The notes under the pieces: generated by a model
The model's database searches: none
The model's input: only the letters and a program-made list of their open reading frames with translations
What the model was told of the DNA's origin: nothing
Translations under genes and position numbers: made by a program
In this document: positions 1-6,700 of the stretch, piece after piece
Numbering within the stretch: position 1 is the stretch's first letter
Layout of the letters: every line of letters begins with the position of its first letter
Assembly (NCBI GenBank): GCA_028527945.1
Contig: JAQQAK010000208.1
Location: 1-8,777 of the forward strand
Direction: 5' to 3'
DNA length: 8,777 nt
DNA from: Spirochaetaceae bacterium
Lineage (GTDB): Bacteria; Spirochaetota; Spirochaetia; UBA9216

Positions 1-1533
1 CTCTTTGGAGCATATCCAATTATTATTGATGAGAATAAAATTGTTATTTCTTACGTAGACCAATCGCTGATAGGACAGAAATCAAACTTCAAAGATAGTA
101 TTACTGGAGAAGATCTCACAGAAGCCTTCATAAAAATTAAAAACGGACAAAAAGAATATACTTACAAAAACTCAGAAACAGGAAAAGATGAAACAAAAAA
201 AGCATTCATCAGATATGTTGAAGGCCTTAACTGGTATGTCATTTTAACAATAAACGAACAAGTCGTTGAAGATATAGTAAATATGGTGAGATTAAGAATA
301 ATAATCATAGCAATAATCTCTCTAATTGCAGTCTTATTCATTCTATTTTCTTCAGTCTCTGTAGTTACAAAATCAATCCGCAAAATGTCTGAAATGCTGC
401 AAGATATTTCAGACGGTGAAGGAGACTTAACAAAAACATTAAATATAAATAGTAAGGATGAAACAGGAGAGATGGCCGCTTTTTTCAATAATTTTATCAA
501 AAAACTACAAATAACTATGATTAAAGTAAAAGAGGTAAGCGAAACCTCTAATGAAATAGGCCAAAACCTTGCAGCCAATTCTGAAGAAATATCGTCAACC
601 GTAGAAGAAACAGCTGCGACCATGCGTTCTATTGGCAATAAAACCGGGACAGTAACAAACGAAATCGAAAAAGCAGACAAACTTATAAGCAACATTCAGC
701 AAAACATATCCTTAGTCAATGATAACATAGAAAAAGAGTCTTCCTATATTAGTGAATCTTCAGCAGCAATAGAACAAATGGTGGCTTCTATTAAAAGCTT
801 AACAACAATTGCTGAAGACAAACAATCTGCAATTAAAAATCTCGCTCAAATAGCAAGAGGGAGCGAAGATGACATAGAAAAAATGACCCAATCCATAAAA
901 ACTATATCGAATTCAGCCGGAACAATGTTAGAAATGATTTCAGTAATTAACAATGTTTCTGATCAGATTAATTTATTATCAATGAATGCTGCAATCGAAG
1001 CCGCACACGCCGGAGACGCAGGCAAAGGCTTTGCTGTTGTAGCAGAAGAGATTCGTCGTCTTGCTGAAACAACAGCAGAAAATTCCCGTACAATGTCTGT
1101 TTCTCTTAACGGAGTCCTCGAACTGATAAAAGAATCTAACGAGTTTTCACACCGCACAGATCAATCAATGAAGACTGTTCTTACAGAGATTTTTGGTGTA
1201 TCAGATAGCATTAGTGAAATGATCAATTCTTTGGTAGAAATCTCTGCCGGAACAGATCAAATTACATCAGCACTTTCCGGCCTGGTAGACAGTTCAAATG
1301 AAGTAAAAACATCATCTTCAGAAATGCAGACAGGAACAGATAAAGTAACAGAAGTTATGGAAAATGTAACAATACTTGCAACCCATAACATGAATGGAAT
1401 AAATGAAATCACAACAGGAATAAACAGTATGTCCCAATCAATATATGAATTAGCCATGCTCGGAAATAAAAACTCTGAAAATTTAATAACGCTTAATAAT
1501 GAAATAAAGCATTTTAAGACGGAAGAAGTCTAA
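1..1533 (+). CDS. Methyl-accepting chemotaxis protein, 5'-truncated by the window edge
   Basis: This is a membrane chemoreceptor that senses a small molecule outside the cell and controls the CheA kinase through CheW. The frame is open from base 1, so 510 residues are visible and the N-terminus (first membrane segment and the start of the sensor) is missing. Visible residues 1 to about 93 look like the end of a periplasmic Cache sensor, with SYVDQSLIGQK and the typical late aromatic stretch GLNWYVILTIN. A membrane helix follows at about 98-118, then a HAMP domain (about 118-170, with GDLT and KDETGEMA). The long signalling coiled coil has its hairpin tip at about 316-355 (DQINLLSMNAAIEAAHAGD, then GKGFAVVAEEIRRLAE). 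The end, HFKTEEV, has no NWETF-type CheR tether. An ATG at 283 opens a shorter frame, but it lies after the sensor and just before the membrane helix, so it is not the true start. The ligand cannot be read from the sequence; the sugar genes alongside are only suggestive. Confidence 0.95.
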   Translation, partial: LFGAYPIIIDENKIVISYVDQSLIGQKSNFKDSITGEDLTEAFIKIKNGQKEYTYKNSETGKDETKKAFIRYVEGLNWYVILTINEQVVEDIVNMVRLRIIIIAIISLIAVLFILFSSVSVVTKSIRKMSEMLQDISDGEGDLTKTLNINSKDETGEMAAFFNNFIKKLQITMIKVKEVSETSNEIGQNLAANSEEISSTVEETAATMRSIGNKTGTVTNEIEKADKLISNIQQNISLVNDNIEKESSYISESSAAIEQMVASIKSLTTIAEDKQSAIKNLAQIARGSEDDIEKMTQSIKTISNSAGTMLEMISVINNVSDQINLLSMNAAIEAAHAGDAGKGFAVVAEEIRRLAETTAENSRTMSVSLNGVLELIKESNEFSHRTDQSMKTVLTEIFGVSDSISEMINSLVEISAGTDQITSALSGLVDSSNEVKTSSSEMQTGTDKVTEVMENVTILATHNMNGINEITTGINSMSQSIYELAMLGNKNSENLITLNNEIKHFKTEEV

Positions 1534-1534
1534 G

Positions 1535-1584
1535 AAAAAAATATTAAATGCTTCCTGTATAATTTTTTAGAGTACAGAAAGCAT
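1535..1584 (-). terminator. Intrinsic terminator for the minus-strand importer operon, abutting the MCP stop
   Basis: A 12-bp stem (1548-1559 with 1573-1584, loop of 13) has one imperfect pair. In minus-strand RNA that pair is a tolerated G-U, but in plus-strand RNA it is a C-A mismatch. A run of seven T follows the stem on the minus strand (1542-1536, read from TTAATATTTTTTT). On the plus strand the bases after the hairpin are AATCAACAACC, with no T run. The hairpin therefore suits transcripts arriving from the importer genes better than those from the chemoreceptor gene, for which I see no convincing terminator. Confidence 0.6.
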
Positions 1585-1667
1585 AATCAACAACCTCTTG
1601 CAAAGCAGGCGGTTCCCTACAAAAGCCAGAGGAACAAAAGATAAAACCTCATTCACTATAATAATTT

Positions 1668-1698
1668 GCTAAGTTCCAATTATTTATTAGAACTTAGC
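1668..1698 (-). terminator. Perfect 9-bp hairpin overlapping the stop codon of the last importer gene
   Basis: GCTAAGTTC (1668-1676) and GAACTTAGC (1690-1698) form a perfect 9-bp stem with a 13-base loop that contains the TAA stop (1680-1682). On the minus strand it is followed by AAATTATTATAG, which is AU-rich but not a proper T run. It could be a weak first terminator or a 3'-end stabiliser ahead of the stronger hairpin at 1548-1584. The stem is certain; its role is inferred. Confidence 0.45.
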
Positions 1699-2597
1699 GC
1701 GTATCCTTTCATAAAGGCATTATACAAAAGACCAAATATTACAAGAGGCGGTATCATTGTTAAAATAGTTCCAGCCATTACCTCTCCCCACCGTACAGCA
1801 TCACCTGAGCTTATGTGATTAAGACCAACCTGTACAACCTGATTTTCATCATAACGAACAATAACCCTTGGCCATAAATATTGATTCCAGACATAAATAA
1901 ATTGAATCAAAGACAGAGCGCCTATTGTATTTTTACTCATAGGAACCAGAATATTAAAAATGAAACCAACCGGCCCAGCCCCATCAATTCTTGCGGAATC
2001 AACTAAAGCTCTTGGAATAGCACTAAAATGCTGCCTGAAAAGAAAAACTCCGGTTGCAGAAGCCATAAAAGGCACTATAATTGCAAGGTAATTCTGAGAC
2101 CAGCCAAAACCGTATTTAATAGGCCCAAGAAAAAAAGCCTTTGGATTAAAAAGCCACTTCAAAAAAAGCAATGGTGTTTTTGCCGGTTGATTTGAGATTA
2201 ATTCAAAGAGTCCCAGAATTAATGCTTCTGTAGGCAGCATTAAAGTAATTATAATAAAAGTAAAAATAATTTTTTTACCTTTAAAATCATAATATACCAG
2301 AGCAAAAGCTGCCATAAAAGACAGGACAATCTTCCCTGCAGTTACAGCGGCAGCAATTATAAGCGAGTTCTTCATATAAAGCCCTAACTTATAATCGAAA
2401 ATAGCTATTCTCATATTCGATAAAAAGCTTTTACCAGGCCTCATCATAGGAGATAAAACCTGCGCCTGATTTTGTGTTGATTTAATCAAAGCGAAAATTA
2501 TTGGAAAGCACACAACAACTACAGTAAGAATTAAAAGAACATGCACCCATATAGGGTCTCTTCTCCGTTTAAGTTTTGGTGTTTTATTGTTTTTCAT
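1680..2597 (-). CDS. ugpE: ABC importer permease 2, CUT1/MalG family, UgpE-like
   Basis: This inner-membrane subunit of a binding-protein-dependent importer has 305 residues and about six membrane helices (near 18-38, 76-100, 109-132, 167-188, 222-242 and 270-292). The cytoplasmic EAA loop that contacts the ATPase is at 200-219, here DSARIDGAG with a final P219; the usual E-A-A is changed to D-S-A. Stretches such as TLMLPTE, PFMASATGVFLFRQ and FIYVWNQYLWP resemble E. coli UgpE closely from memory. Relative to UgpE it carries about 27 extra residues in the periplasmic loop between helices 3 and 4. The gene starts 3 bases after the permease 1 stop, with AAGGA six bases before the ATG, so the two are translationally linked. 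The symbol marks the closest relative; the substrate is unproven and may be a sugar. Confidence 0.9.
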   Translation of the reverse strand: MKNNKTPKLKRRRDPIWVHVLLILTVVVVCFPIIFALIKSTQNQAQVLSPMMRPGKSFLSNMRIAIFDYKLGLYMKNSLIIAAAVTAGKIVLSFMAAFALVYYDFKGKKIIFTFIIITLMLPTEALILGLFELISNQPAKTPLLFLKWLFNPKAFFLGPIKYGFGWSQNYLAIIVPFMASATGVFLFRQHFSAIPRALVDSARIDGAGPVGFIFNILVPMSKNTIGALSLIQFIYVWNQYLWPRVIVRYDENQVVQVGLNHISSGDAVRWGEVMAGTILTMIPPLVIFGLLYNAFMKGYALSSNK

Positions 2598-2600
2598 ATA

Positions 2601-3539
2601 TTATCCTTGATAATGAACCCTTTTTCCCATTGAACGAAATTGAAAATAAGCAAAGACGCCAACCATAATTAAAAGAATAAAACCTTCCGCGGCGGCAAAG
2701 CCCATGTTACTGCTTCCACCAAAACCATCAGAAAAGACTTTATACATCAACGTTGTTGTAATTCCTGTGTTATCAAGAATACCAGGAGGCCCCACAGGCC
2801 CGCCCGAAGTTAAAATATCAATTAGACCAAAAGTTTCAAAAAAAGCGTAACTAAGATTTGTAAAAAGAAGAAAAAAGGTTGTAGGACTTAGCAGAGGCAA
2901 AAGTATATAAAAAAACTTTCTGAAAGGTCCAGCTCCATCTATATCAGCAGCCTCAAGAGGCTCTGTTGAAATATTCTGAAAGGCGGCAAGGTAAAATACA
3001 ATATTGTATCCAAGATTCTTCCAAACAGTCGCAAATGTGACCAGCATTAATGCAAGTATTGGAGAATCTAACCACCGCGGTTTTACAGAAAATAAATATT
3101 CAAGTAAATTATTCATAACTCCGACTTCCGGATTAAATATGAATAAAAATATTGTTCCAGCAACTGCTGGCGACATGGCAAAAGGCCATATTAAAAGCAT
3201 CCGGTAAATTTTAGCCCCTTTTATATTCTTGTTAGCCTGATATGAAAGAAAGAGTGATAATGAAAGGCCTATTACAACAGTTAGAAGACCTAAAACAATT
3301 GTCTGAAAAAAACTCTGAATAAAGGCCGGAGCAAATGGCCCGATAAAAAGATTTTTAAAATTTTCAAATCCAATAAAGTTTCTGGTTCCAAGAAAAAGAT
3401 TATTCCTGAAAAAACTCATCAGAATGGAATGCCATGCAGGAAAATATAGAAAGACAACCAGTATAAAAATTGTAGGAAGAAGAAGTGCTATTATTTGCCA
3501 TCTCCCGGAAAAAACAGCATTATCATTATTATTAGACAT
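2601..3539 (-). CDS. ugpA: ABC importer permease 1, CUT1/MalF family, UgpA-like
   Basis: This is the partner permease of the importer, 312 residues with about six membrane helices (near 15-36, 74-100, 110-135, 160-186, 218-238 and 280-300). The ATPase-contact loop is a textbook EAADIDGAG at 196-204. The region from LLPLLSPTTFFLLFTNL through YAFFETFGLID and TSGGPV, and the end FRSMGKRVHYQG, match E. coli UgpA well from memory. The periplasmic segment after TSGGPV is longer than in UgpA by about nine residues (GPPGILDNTGI). AAGGA lies eight bases before the ATG. The gene follows the binding-protein gene after 91 bases that hold a terminator-like hairpin. It should form a heterodimer with permease 2. 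Substrate assignment is as uncertain as for the rest of the unit. Confidence 0.92.
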   Translation of the reverse strand: MSNNNDNAVFSGRWQIIALLLPTIFILVVFLYFPAWHSILMSFFRNNLFLGTRNFIGFENFKNLFIGPFAPAFIQSFFQTIVLGLLTVVIGLSLSLFLSYQANKNIKGAKIYRMLLIWPFAMSPAVAGTIFLFIFNPEVGVMNNLLEYLFSVKPRWLDSPILALMLVTFATVWKNLGYNIVFYLAAFQNISTEPLEAADIDGAGPFRKFFYILLPLLSPTTFFLLFTNLSYAFFETFGLIDILTSGGPVGPPGILDNTGITTTLMYKVFSDGFGGSSNMGFAAAEGFILLIMVGVFAYFQFRSMGKRVHYQG

Positions 3540-3551
3540 TAATAGAATCCT

Positions 3552-3595
3552 TAAAAAAGAAGGCTGCCTAATATAAAATCAGGCAACCCTTTTTT
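3552..3595 (-). terminator. Intercistronic attenuator hairpin between binding-protein and permease genes
   Basis: On the minus strand GGTTGCCT (3588-3581) pairs with AGGCAGCC (3569-3562) across an 11-base loop. One pair is U-G in this strand but a mismatch in the other, which points to a minus-strand RNA. The stem is followed at once by TTCTTTTTT (3561-3553), the form of an intrinsic terminator. It sits inside the operon, 91 bases wide between stop and start. Partial termination here, or 3'-end protection after processing, would give more binding protein than permease, a common arrangement in importer operons. Confidence 0.65.
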
Positions 3596-3630
3596 GAATT
3601 TTATGACAATTAAGTCAGATCATTCTAAAA

Positions 3631-4977
3631 TTAGAAATTAGCATTGTATTCATCAAGCTTTGCGTCAGATATCTCTTTTGCTTCATCAAGAGAAGCTTTT
3701 ACATCAGCGCCTTGAATGATTTTCTGAAGAGCTTCTTCTATTATTGTTCTGTTATCAAGAAGAGTTCCTGCTACAGCACCAGCAGTAGCCTTATTGATTT
3801 TTGTACTTAAGAGCTGATTAAAAGCGACAAGCTGTTTAGCATCAGTATCAAACCACCCTTCTTCTTTAAGGGCTTCAACAGAAGAGTTTCTAACAGGGTA
3901 ATAACCTGTCAATTTATGCCAACTAACCATATTCTCTGTATTTGTCATATAAAGAACAAAATCACGGGCAGCTTCAAGTTCATCAGCAGGATGATTCTTA
4001 GCAATCCATACAGAAGCACCACCAATAACAGTTCCGTTTCTTTCACTTCCGTCAGGTATTGGAATAAAACCTACACCCATATCAAATTTACCTTCACAAG
4101 CAGCAGCAATGTTTCCAAGGTCAGCTGTAGAAGTCATATGAAGCAAAGCCTTTCCCTCTGCGAAAATGGCGTCATTACCATCCCAGTCTTCAAACTTACC
4201 AGTATAAGTATAAAGATCTTTAGATGCTAACTCAGAAACAAATTCACCAATTTTCATAGCAGCAGGGCTGTTAAGCATTGTTTCTGTAGCTCTCGCGTCA
4301 CGACCGTTTCCATTATTAACCATCTCTGCGCCCTGTTCTGACATCCACTGTTCAAAGTACCAGCCATGAAGACAGAAAGAAAATTTTGCGCCTTCTACAC
4401 CTTTGGATTTAGCTGTTTCCAAAAGTTCAATTACATCACTAAAAGTTTCAGGAACATAATCTGCATCGTATCCAGCTTCAACAAGTTTGTCTTTGTTGAT
4501 ATAGAGGATAGGAGAAGAGCTGTTAAAAGGAATAGAATTAACCTTTCCATTAAGAGTATAATAATTTAATACAGGCTGAATATAATCATCTGTATCAAAG
4601 CTTCCAATTTCGCCGATAGGTTTAAAAATACCGGTATCAAACGCAAGCTGACTTCCGACCTCAAAAACCTGAACAATATGAGGAGCGGCACCCTGCTTGT
4701 CTGCAAGAACAGCAGCCTGAAGAGTATCTCTGTATGAACCTTTAGCTTCAACAACAACCTTAAAATCGCTCTGAGTAGCATTAAATTCATCCGCTCGATC
4801 CTGAATCCATTTAGATCTTGGAGCATCACTAAAGGCGTGCCAACAGTAGATTTCTTTGACTTCTTTTGGTGCTTCTACTTTTGTGTCTTCTGAACTTTTT
4901 GATTCCTGAGAACCACCAGCAAACGCAAATGTAGACAGTGTTAATAAAAACATTAATGAATAGATAAGTTTTTTCAT
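3631..4977 (-). CDS. ugpB: Periplasmic solute-binding protein, CUT1 family 1, UgpB-like
   Basis: This is the capture protein of the importer, 448 residues. A signal peptide is clear: MKK, hydrophobic core to about 18, and FAFA-GG as a signal peptidase I site after residue 20. There is no lipobox cysteine, so a soluble periplasmic protein is predicted. The mature part resembles E. coli UgpB by eye: KGSYRDTLQAA (79-89), VFEVGS (104-109), PFNSSSPILYINKD (150-163), IGGASVWI (318-325), WHKLTGYYPV (353-362). Positions lining the glycerol-3-phosphate site in UgpB appear kept as Y82, E106, S154, G320, Y359 and R410, with F179 where UgpB has a tryptophan. This alignment is from memory. Context (xylA, xylB upstream) argues for a xylose-type sugar instead. 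GGAGG lies four bases before the ATG; the gene begins a separate unit after the xylA terminator. Confidence 0.92.
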   Translation of the reverse strand: MKKLIYSLMFLLTLSTFAFAGGSQESKSSEDTKVEAPKEVKEIYCWHAFSDAPRSKWIQDRADEFNATQSDFKVVVEAKGSYRDTLQAAVLADKQGAAPHIVQVFEVGSQLAFDTGIFKPIGEIGSFDTDDYIQPVLNYYTLNGKVNSIPFNSSSPILYINKDKLVEAGYDADYVPETFSDVIELLETAKSKGVEGAKFSFCLHGWYFEQWMSEQGAEMVNNGNGRDARATETMLNSPAAMKIGEFVSELASKDLYTYTGKFEDWDGNDAIFAEGKALLHMTSTADLGNIAAACEGKFDMGVGFIPIPDGSERNGTVIGGASVWIAKNHPADELEAARDFVLYMTNTENMVSWHKLTGYYPVRNSSVEALKEEGWFDTDAKQLVAFNQLLSTKINKATAGAVAGTLLDNRTIIEEALQKIIQGADVKASLDEAKEISDAKLDEYNANF

Positions 4978-5150
4978 TTTTCCTCCGAGAATTGTTTTAA
5001 TAATAATCGCATCCTAATTGTTATATAGTTGTTAAAAGAATAATAAAATATGATTAGTACATACCATAAAGGCTTGAAGAAAAAGAAGTAATGCATTTAT
5101 AAAGAGGATTGCACTTATCAGGATAATAAAAAGTGGTTTATAAATAAGAA

Positions 5151-5181
5151 ATGATATTTAATATTGTTAAATTTTCTTCAA
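5151..5181 (-). promoter_or_regulatory. Possible sigma-70-type promoter of the importer operon
   Basis: On the minus strand TTGAAG (5181-5176) and TATCAT (5156-5151) are separated by 19 bases, wider than the ideal 17. It lies just downstream of the xylA terminator and the 5191-5209 inverted repeat, where a separate promoter would be expected. The match is modest and AT-rich DNA gives such pairs by chance. Confidence 0.3.
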
Positions 5182-5190
5182 AGCTTCTTT

Positions 5191-5209
5191 AAAACCCTAC
5201 CGGGGTTTT
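5191..5209. repeat. Inverted repeat AAAACCC-N5-GGGTTTT, operator candidate
   Basis: A perfect 7-bp inverted repeat around a 5-base centre (TACCG) lies in otherwise AT-rich DNA, immediately upstream of the possible importer promoter. Only four T follow on either strand, so it is a poor terminator. It could be a protein-binding operator or a second weak hairpin behind the xylA terminator. Confidence 0.4.
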
Positions 5210-5233
5210 GGAAAAGGCTCTCTTGTTTTAATT

Positions 5234-5282
5234 AAAAGAAAAAATTGAGACTGAACGCTAAAAAATAACAATCCAGTCTCAA
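5234..5282 (-). terminator. Intrinsic terminator of xylBA
   Basis: On the minus strand TTGAGACTG (5282-5274) pairs perfectly with CAGTCTCAA (5253-5245), nine pairs with a 20-base loop, followed directly by TTTTTTCTTTT (5244-5234). It begins 8 bases after the xylA stop codon. This is the clearest terminator in the window and marks the end of the xylB-xylA transcript. Confidence 0.85.
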
Positions 5283-5290
5283 CTATAAAT

Positions 5291-6634
5291 TTATTTACCA
5301 AACAGCATATTGTTCAATATATTTTCGTATAGCTCCTGTTTACCGCTAATACATTTTGGTTCATCGTTTTCAGCTGCAATTTTTGCAAGTTGTTCAAGAT
5401 CAAGCTTTCCTGCTTCAAAGTCAGCACCAACTCCTGAATCAAAAGAACTATAACGTTCAATAAGCATGGAAGGGATTGTGCTGTCATTTAGAACGTTATA
5501 AGCTTTTTCAAGGCCAAGAGCAAAAGCATCCATTCCGCCAACATGTGCAATAAAGAGATCTTCAGGATCTGTTGAGTTTCTTCGTATTTTTGCATCAAAG
5601 TTTAAACCACCGTTTCCAAGACCGCCATTCTCTAGAATAACCATCATAGCTCTTGTAGTTTCATATACATTTGTAGGAAACTGATCTGTGTCCCATCCAT
5701 TCTGATAATCACCCTGATTTGCGTCAACACTTCCTAAAAGTCCAGCATCAACCGCAACCTGAAGATCATGCCAAAAAGTATGTCCAGCAAGTGTAGCATG
5801 GTTATTTTCAATATTAACCTTAAAATCTTTATCCAGTCCGCTGGATCGTAAAAAGTTAACAACAACTTCTGTATCATAATCATACTGATGCTTTGTAGGC
5901 TCCATTGGCTTTGGCTCAATAAGAAAAGTTCCTTTAAAGCCATTCTTACGTCCATAATCTCTGGCCAGTTCCAATGCCTTCTGAAGGTGAGCTCTCTCTC
6001 TTTTCATATCAGTATTGAGAAGACTCATATAACCTTCACGGCCTCCCCAGAATACGTAATTTTCACCACCGAGCATTATTGTAACATCAATTGCAGCCTT
6101 AACCTGAGAAGCGCCATAAGCAAGAACATTAAAATCAGGATTTGTAAATCCGCCATTCATATATCTTGGATTATTAAATAGGTTTGCAGTACCCCATAAA
6201 AGCTTAACTCCGGTAGCATCTTGTCTTTCTTTAGCAAGAGAACATATTTCATTCAGATTCTTTACAGACTCTGTAACATTCTTACCTTCAGGAGCAATAT
6301 CTCTGTCATGAAAACAGTAAAATGGCGCGCCTATTTTTGTAAAAAACTCGAAAGCTGCATCAAGTTTATCTTTTGCTGCATCCATTGGATCTGACTTAGC
6401 ATCCCATGGAAAAACATGAGTAGGACCTCCGAAAGGATCAGCTCCGCCAGCACAAAAAGAGTGCCAGTACGCAATTGAAAACCTAAGATGTTCTTTCATT
6501 GACTTTCCGCCAATCATCTTGTTCTCATCGTAAAACTTGAAGGCCATAGGGTTGTCTGATTCAGGACCTTCGAATTTAATCTTCTCGATTCCAGGAAAAT
6601 ATTCCTTGTTTCCTACAAAATAATCTTTTGCCAT
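5291..6634 (-). CDS. xylA: Xylose isomerase (class II)
   Basis: This cytoplasmic enzyme converts D-xylose to D-xylulose using two divalent metal ions in a TIM barrel. It has 447 residues, close to E. coli XylA (440). The longer N-terminus and the WHSFCAGGADPFGG motif (57-70) are those of class II enzymes. The catalytic pair is H109 and D112 in FHDRDIAPEG. Metal ligands are all in place: E240 (EPKPMEPTKHQYDYD, with K242), E276 and H279 (NIENNHA), D304, D315 and D317 (GWDTDQFPTN), and D347. These are offset by a constant eight residues from E. coli numbering as I recall it. The start is supported by AGGAG seven bases before the ATG. The gene follows xylB after 66 bases that contain a hairpin, and a strong terminator follows it. 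No key residue is missing, so an active enzyme is expected. Confidence 0.98.
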   Translation of the reverse strand: MAKDYFVGNKEYFPGIEKIKFEGPESDNPMAFKFYDENKMIGGKSMKEHLRFSIAYWHSFCAGGADPFGGPTHVFPWDAKSDPMDAAKDKLDAAFEFFTKIGAPFYCFHDRDIAPEGKNVTESVKNLNEICSLAKERQDATGVKLLWGTANLFNNPRYMNGGFTNPDFNVLAYGASQVKAAIDVTIMLGGENYVFWGGREGYMSLLNTDMKRERAHLQKALELARDYGRKNGFKGTFLIEPKPMEPTKHQYDYDTEVVVNFLRSSGLDKDFKVNIENNHATLAGHTFWHDLQVAVDAGLLGSVDANQGDYQNGWDTDQFPTNVYETTRAMMVILENGGLGNGGLNFDAKIRRNSTDPEDLFIAHVGGMDAFALGLEKAYNVLNDSTIPSMLIERYSSFDSGVGADFEAGKLDLEQLAKIAAENDEPKCISGKQELYENILNNMLFGK

Positions 6635-6649
6635 CTTTATCTCCTATTG

Positions 6650-6669
6650 GCCTGCCGGAATAAGCAGGC
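6650..6669 (-). repeat. Hairpin directly upstream of the xylA ribosome-binding site
   Basis: GCCTGC and GCAGGC form a 6-bp GC-rich stem with an 8-base loop between xylB and xylA. It ends four bases before AGGAG (6645-6641) and has no T run, so it is not a terminator. It may protect the downstream mRNA end or affect access to the xylA start. A second short palindrome, CCACAATGTGG (6686-6696), lies just after the xylB stop. Confidence 0.5.
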
Positions 6670-6700
6670 AAATTATTAAACTTTTCCACAATGTGGTTAA

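Larger units (their letters stand above)
4978..5233 (-). other. Leader and promoter region of the importer operon
   Basis: This is most of the 313-base gap between xylA and the binding-protein gene. Reading in the minus direction, it starts after the xylA terminator, passes an inverted repeat (5191-5209) and a possible promoter (5151-5181), and ends with about 150 bases of AT-rich leader that has no open frame of note, no strong stem and no riboswitch form I recognise. Minor elements are an 8-bp palindrome AATGCATT (5090-5097) and a pyrimidine-rich stretch on the minus strand (5075-5089). A TATAAC (minus strand, near 5020) could be an alternative -10 box, but I see no matching -35. Confidence 0.4.

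Noticed and set aside
162..695. Long open frame on the minus strand inside the chemoreceptor gene
   Set aside because: It lies wholly opposite a well-supported gene, has no family motif or ribosome site, and follows from the codon bias of the sense gene.
283..1533. Chemoreceptor gene starting at the ATG at 283
   Set aside because: The same frame is open back to base 1 and those residues form the end of a Cache sensor, so 283 is an internal methionine just before the membrane helix.
3916..4230. Plus-strand open frame opposite the binding-protein gene
   Set aside because: No recognisable domain and fully antisense to a clear coding sequence; the same holds for the frames at 3004-3207, 4366-4569, 5888-6181, 7089-7391 and 7464-7709.
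1680..4977. A XylFGH-type (CUT2) xylose importer
   Set aside because: The permeases carry CUT1 MalF/MalG-type EAA loops and Ugp-like sequence, there are two different permeases rather than one, and the binding protein is of the larger family 1 type.
4915..4977. Lipoprotein signal on the binding protein
   Set aside because: No cysteine occurs near the end of the hydrophobic core; the FAFA-GG junction fits signal peptidase I.
4978..5290. A riboswitch or small RNA in the gap before the binding-protein gene
   Set aside because: Apart from the xylA terminator and one short inverted repeat there is no strong nested structure or known riboswitch core that I can recognise.
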